DNA of 7,950 bases from Desulfobacteraceae bacterium (lineage in GTDB: Bacteria > Desulfobacterota > DSM-4660 > Desulfatiglandales > JALVMZ01), in contig JALVMZ010000005.1 in assembly GCA_027032655.1 (NCBI GenBank), positions 1 to 7,950 on the forward strand, read 5' to 3'. Positions within the stretch are counted from its first letter, which is position 1, and each line of letters starts with the position of its first letter. A model generated the notes under the pieces. It was not told the origin of the DNA. It did not search any database and was given only the letters and a program-made list of their open reading frames with translations. Of this stretch, positions 5,629-7,950 are shown piece after piece. A program made the translations under genes and the position numbers.

Positions 5629-6717
5629 ATGCAGGATAGATTCAGAAGACAGGATATTATCAAGAGCCCCAGATGCCCATTCTGCCAGATGTTAATAGAA
5701 AGACCCAGGGAACTCAGCACAAGGATGCCATCTGAGATGCCTGTGGGAGTATGTTCCTGTGGCGCAGTTTATGCATGTGATGTCACAGGACATAATCTTG
5801 GCTCAGCCATGATAGAGGCACTTGTATTTGGATGTAACGGTGATTGGGATCTGGCATGGGACCTATTACCAGATGAAGATTACATAACCGCAGAGCTAAA
5901 CAACTATGATATTGAGACCCATAAAATCATCCCTGGAGGGGCATATGAAGGTAGAAGGATTGCCGGGACTCTCTACTTTATTAAATTACACGATGAGATA
6001 AGAGAAGCAACAGAGGAGGGTGTCAAAAAAAGGATTGAAAACTCTGTGCCTTCAATAAAAACTCACACTCCAGTTGAGCCAACCCCGCTTACCAAACAAC
6101 AGGTGGAAATGTATGTGAGAGACTATGATTTCTCTCCTCTTTTATCTTCTGGACTTAAAAATAAAAAAATCCTCAGATTCCTCCAGAGATTAATATACTC
6201 TGCTGATAAATTACTCAGATGGCGGGCTATGGATGCAATAGGAAAGGTCTCTTCGGTAATAGCAGTGGATGATCCGGGGGCAGTATCCAATCTCCTGCAG
6301 AGACTCCTGATCTCAATCACTGATTCGGCAGCATCCTCCTGGGGGGCCATATCCACGATAGGAGAAATCATCAGAAATTCTCCAAAATCTTTTGCACCAT
6401 ATATACCGGAGCTTTTCAGATTTACCCGTGATCCCCGACTGCTGCCAGAGTTATTAATGGCCTTTGGAAGGATATCTTACAGCATTTCAGAACCCTTCAG
6501 GAAAAAGGCTTTTTACTTTATTCCCCTCCTGAGACACGAAGATCCTCTGATAAGGGGTTATACAGTTATACTGCTTGGAAATATAAAGGCCAAGGAAGCA
6601 GAGGAAGATATTCGCTCTTTGCTTGAAGACCATGCCTCAGTGGAAATTTATGAAAAAGGTAAAATCATAAAGAAGACCATAGGAGAGCTTGCATCACTGG
6701 CACTTCAGAGTCTATAA
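5629..6717 (+). CDS. Zinc-finger plus HEAT-repeat protein, resembling the DVU0298 family
   Basis: The 362-residue protein has two parts. The N-terminal part (about 1-125) contains C16-x2-C19 in RCPFCQ and C42-x-C44 in VCSCGAVYACDVTGHNLG, with C50 close by. This is a probable zinc ribbon, followed by a tryptophan- and acid-rich stretch (GDWDLAWDLLPDEDY, 71-85) and GGAYEGRRIAGTLYFIK (103-119). After a variable linker (about 130-155), the C-terminal part (about 160-360) is a run of helix pairs typical of HEAT repeats, with SSWGAISTIGEIIRNSP (236-252) and DPLIRGYTVILLGNIKAKEA (305-324) as the clearest units. No membrane segment or signal peptide is seen. From memory it resembles a family named after Desulfovibrio DVU0298, whose function I do not know. 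HEAT arrays usually bind other proteins, so a scaffold or sensor role is plausible. It is the last gene of the operon and has a good ribosome site (AAAGGA, seven bases before the ATG). Confidence 0.8.
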   Translation: MQDRFRRQDIIKSPRCPFCQMLIERPRELSTRMPSEMPVGVCSCGAVYACDVTGHNLGSAMIEALVFGCNGDWDLAWDLLPDEDYITAELNNYDIETHKIIPGGAYEGRRIAGTLYFIKLHDEIREATEEGVKKRIENSVPSIKTHTPVEPTPLTKQQVEMYVRDYDFSPLLSSGLKNKKILRFLQRLIYSADKLLRWRAMDAIGKVSSVIAVDDPGAVSNLLQRLLISITDSAASSWGAISTIGEIIRNSPKSFAPYIPELFRFTRDPRLLPELLMAFGRISYSISEPFRKKAFYFIPLLRHEDPLIRGYTVILLGNIKAKEAEEDIRSLLEDHASVEIYEKGKIIKKTIGELASLALQSL

Positions 6718-6732
6718 ATTGAGATGATTATC

Positions 6733-6748
6733 CCTTTTCCCGAAAAGG
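6733..6748 (+). terminator. Hairpin just after the HEAT gene, weak terminator candidate
   Basis: CCTTTTC (6733-6739) and GAAAAGG (6742-6748) form a stem of six to seven bp, beginning 15 bases after the stop codon. ATGA at 6724-6727 can extend the pairing with TCAT at 6749-6752. What follows is AT-rich but has no true T-run, so this is a weak intrinsic terminator at best. Confidence 0.35.
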
Positions 6749-6750
6749 TC

Positions 6751-6767
6751 ATTAATTTCAAATTAAT
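6751..6767. repeat. 17-bp AT palindrome
   Basis: ATTAATTT-C-AAATTAAT is a perfect inverted repeat with a one-base centre, right after the hairpin. It could be a protein-binding operator, but being pure A/T apart from its centre it may be chance. No promoter for a downstream + strand gene is nearby. Confidence 0.35.
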
Positions 6768-6845
6768 TAAGGATATATAATACGATAGCTTTGCAAAACT
6801 CAATTAAATAATATCTTTTTTTCAAAGTATATCTGGAATTACCTT

Positions 6846-6925
6846 ATCCGTCATGCTGAGGAGCGAAGCCCCGAAGTATCTCATAGATACTTCAACATCC
6901 TTCAGATACCCTCAGGATGACAGAT
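6846..6925. repeat. Dispersed-repeat-like element with nested inverted repeats
   Basis: Outer arms GTCATGCTGAGG (6850-6861) and CCTCAGGATGAC (6910-6921) are reverse complements with one mismatch. Three further pairs lie outside (6846-6848 with 6923-6925). Inside is a perfect 9-bp hairpin, GAAGTATCT (6873-6881) and AGATACTTC (6885-6893), with a CAT loop. The core TCATGCTGAGGAGCGAAG and the closing CTCAGGATGACA closely match, from memory, a palindromic repeat scattered between genes in many bacterial genomes, where it behaves like a small non-autonomous or REP-like element. It lies between two converging genes, the usual place for such repeats. No transposase is encoded within it. Confidence 0.75.
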
Positions 6926-6962
6926 GGAATATGATCTTTTTTGCAAAGGTCTCAATACAGGA

Positions 6963-7595
6963 TTATACAAAGTATTCTTTTATAAGCAATTCGGTTGGAG
7001 TGGTAAGGACCTTCGGAATGGAAATCAGATAAGATGCCTTATCTGGATCAGCATCTGGATAATCTTCAAGGAATCTTTTCGATAGCATAAACAACTCCCT
7101 ATACATTGCATCCAGATTAAAAACTGGGTATGTTTCTCCATTTCTAAAACCGCTCTTTTTACATACCCGTGCCTTCCCCTGTATCCGAGTGGGGATACCA
7201 TATATCCTGCATGTTATGGGCCTGAATGGATAGATGACACATTCATTGTTGTCATTTAAAAGCGGACATCTTATTCGCTCTGTTGCATAGACCATGGCCT
7301 GCATTTCAGGGTCATCTTGATAATTCTTTAATTTAACCTCCATCCTTTTTATGGCCAGCTCTGCCTGATCGCACCTCAATATTGCCTCATATATATCATT
7401 CTGATCAATGGCATCAAAATGCCTCTTAATAAAGGCTGCTTCGATAATAAATAAACCGAATACTGCATAACAGCAATCAGAGCAGAACCGCTTACACTTT
7501 ATAAGAGAGGAATAATCCTTTTCCACCTCTTTGAAGACCCTATCAGCCCTATCCACCAATATTTCATAATTTTGAAAGAGGGATTCCGGTTTCAT
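6963..7595 (-). CDS. YkgJ-type cysteine-cluster protein
   Basis: The 210-residue soluble protein has eight cysteines in the pattern of the YkgJ family (putative zinc- or iron-chelating domain). These are C34-x3-C38-x2-C41-C42 in the N-terminal half, then C110-PLL, C119-x-x-YPFRP, C129-RIYG and C145 in the second half. The C-x8-C-x2-Y-x2-RPxxCR-x-YG block is the most telling. C75 lies outside the pattern. The family is thought to bind an iron-sulfur cluster or zinc; its substrate is unknown, although some relatives act on proteins. The ATG overlaps the stop of the upstream TPR gene (ATGA) and lacks its own ribosome site, so its translation appears coupled to that gene. There is no terminator-like T-run after its stop on the - strand. 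Confidence 0.9.
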   Translation of the reverse strand: MKPESLFQNYEILVDRADRVFKEVEKDYSSLIKCKRFCSDCCYAVFGLFIIEAAFIKRHFDAIDQNDIYEAILRCDQAELAIKRMEVKLKNYQDDPEMQAMVYATERIRCPLLNDNNECVIYPFRPITCRIYGIPTRIQGKARVCKKSGFRNGETYPVFNLDAMYRELFMLSKRFLEDYPDADPDKASYLISIPKVLTTPTELLIKEYFV

Positions 7596-7950
7596 TTTTT
7601 ACGATATGGTTCAAGCTGTTTCATGAATTCTGGATGCACCTGAAAACCAGACTTGATTGCTTTATCTGCATGCTCTATAGCCCTGTCATATTCCCCATTA
7701 TAAAAGTAGGCAACAGCAAGATTATTATGAGCAAGACCAAAATCAGGTGCCATACTGACAAGTTTTTCTCCTATTTCTATTGCTTTCTGAATATCATCCT
7801 TCTGCAAATATGCATTGGCAAGATTATTCCATGCCTGAACAATCTTTGGGTTAAGCTCAATGGCCTTTTCAAGGGCCTCAATTGCCTCATCTGGCTTTCC
7901 CATCTGAAGGTATGCAAAACCCAAATTGGCATATCCCCTGGCGTATCTTG
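7592..7950 (-). CDS. TPR-repeat protein, 3' part only
   Basis: The frame is open from the window edge (reading RYARGYANLGFAYLQ) to a TGA at 7594-7592, so the N-terminal part is outside. A TTG at 7924 is not the start, since repeat sequence continues upstream of it. Three consecutive tetratricopeptide repeats are visible: YANLGFAYLQMGKPDEAIEA.., AWNNLANAYLQKDDIQKAIE.. and AHNNLAVAYFYNGEYDRAIE.., each 34 residues and ending in or near a proline or glycine turn. The protein closes with a short basic tail (EPYRKK). TPR arrays bind other proteins. The stop overlaps the start of the YkgJ-type gene by four bases, so the two products are made together and may interact. Whether the missing part carries a signal peptide, membrane anchor or enzyme domain cannot be seen. 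Confidence 0.92.
   Translation of the reverse strand, partial: RYARGYANLGFAYLQMGKPDEAIEALEKAIELNPKIVQAWNNLANAYLQKDDIQKAIEIGEKLVSMAPDFGLAHNNLAVAYFYNGEYDRAIEHADKAIKSGFQVHPEFMKQLEPYRKK

Noticed and set aside
5319..5720. 133-codon - strand frame covering the 84-residue gene
   Set aside because: Serine- and leucine-rich low-information translation opposite a well-packed operon; no start signal or domain.
6846..6942. Palindrome followed by six T (6937-6942) as a terminator
   Set aside because: The T-run is 11 bases past the stem and would serve only + strand transcripts; on the - strand, where the YkgJ gene ends, no T-run follows. It fits a dispersed repeat better.
1..7950. CRISPR array, tRNA or rRNA gene, toxin-antitoxin pair, phage or transposase gene
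   Set aside because: I looked for regularly spaced repeats, cloverleaf folds and the relevant protein signatures and found none.

Overview
The window reads as ordinary bacterial chromosome, most likely from a Desulfobacterota-type (delta-proteobacterial, often sulfate-reducing) anaerobe or a close relative. The grounds are protein style: a sigma-54 response regulator of the NtrC/AtoC class, a delta-proteobacterial form of FmdB zinc ribbon, a zinc-finger/HEAT protein resembling a family I know mainly from Desulfovibrio-like genomes (DVU0298), and a TPR/YkgJ gene pair. The DNA is AT-leaning, with heavy use of AGA/AGG for arginine and ATA for isoleucine throughout. No gene stands out as compositionally foreign. 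The organism assignment is inference.

Layout. Positions 1-273 hold the C-terminal end of a carbon-nitrogen hydrolase. Positions 274-629 are a gene-free gap with a 19-bp imperfect inverted repeat, a weak terminator-like hairpin and a candidate promoter. Positions 630-4135 are a tightly packed + strand run: sigma-54 response regulator, AmpG-like permease (29-nt overlap), cupin protein (0-nt gap) and YjbQ enzyme (31-nt gap). Convergent to it, one base away, is an ATP-grasp enzyme on the - strand (4137-4988). A 116-bp divergent gap separates this from a second + strand run (5105-6717): FmdB-type zinc ribbon, an 84-residue protein of unknown function, and a zinc-finger/HEAT-repeat protein. Positions 6718-6962 hold a weak hairpin, a palindrome and a dispersed-repeat-like nested inverted repeat. 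The window closes with a - strand pair: a TPR protein cut by the window edge, coupled by ATGA to a YkgJ-type cysteine-cluster protein.

How the genes may work together. The first run pairs a sigma-54 activator with a permease whose family imports cell-wall turnover products, which suggests control linked to envelope state. No sensor kinase lies in the window, so this is only a suggestion. The second run and the final pair share metal-binding cysteine clusters beside protein-protein repeat modules (HEAT, TPR), which fits assembly or scaffold roles but does not prove them.

I do not see a clear new defence system, CRISPR array, phage or biosynthetic island. The least explained items are the inverted-repeat gap at 274-629, the nested repeat at 6846-6925 with near-direct repeats around it, and the uncharacterised 84-residue, ATP-grasp and HEAT proteins.
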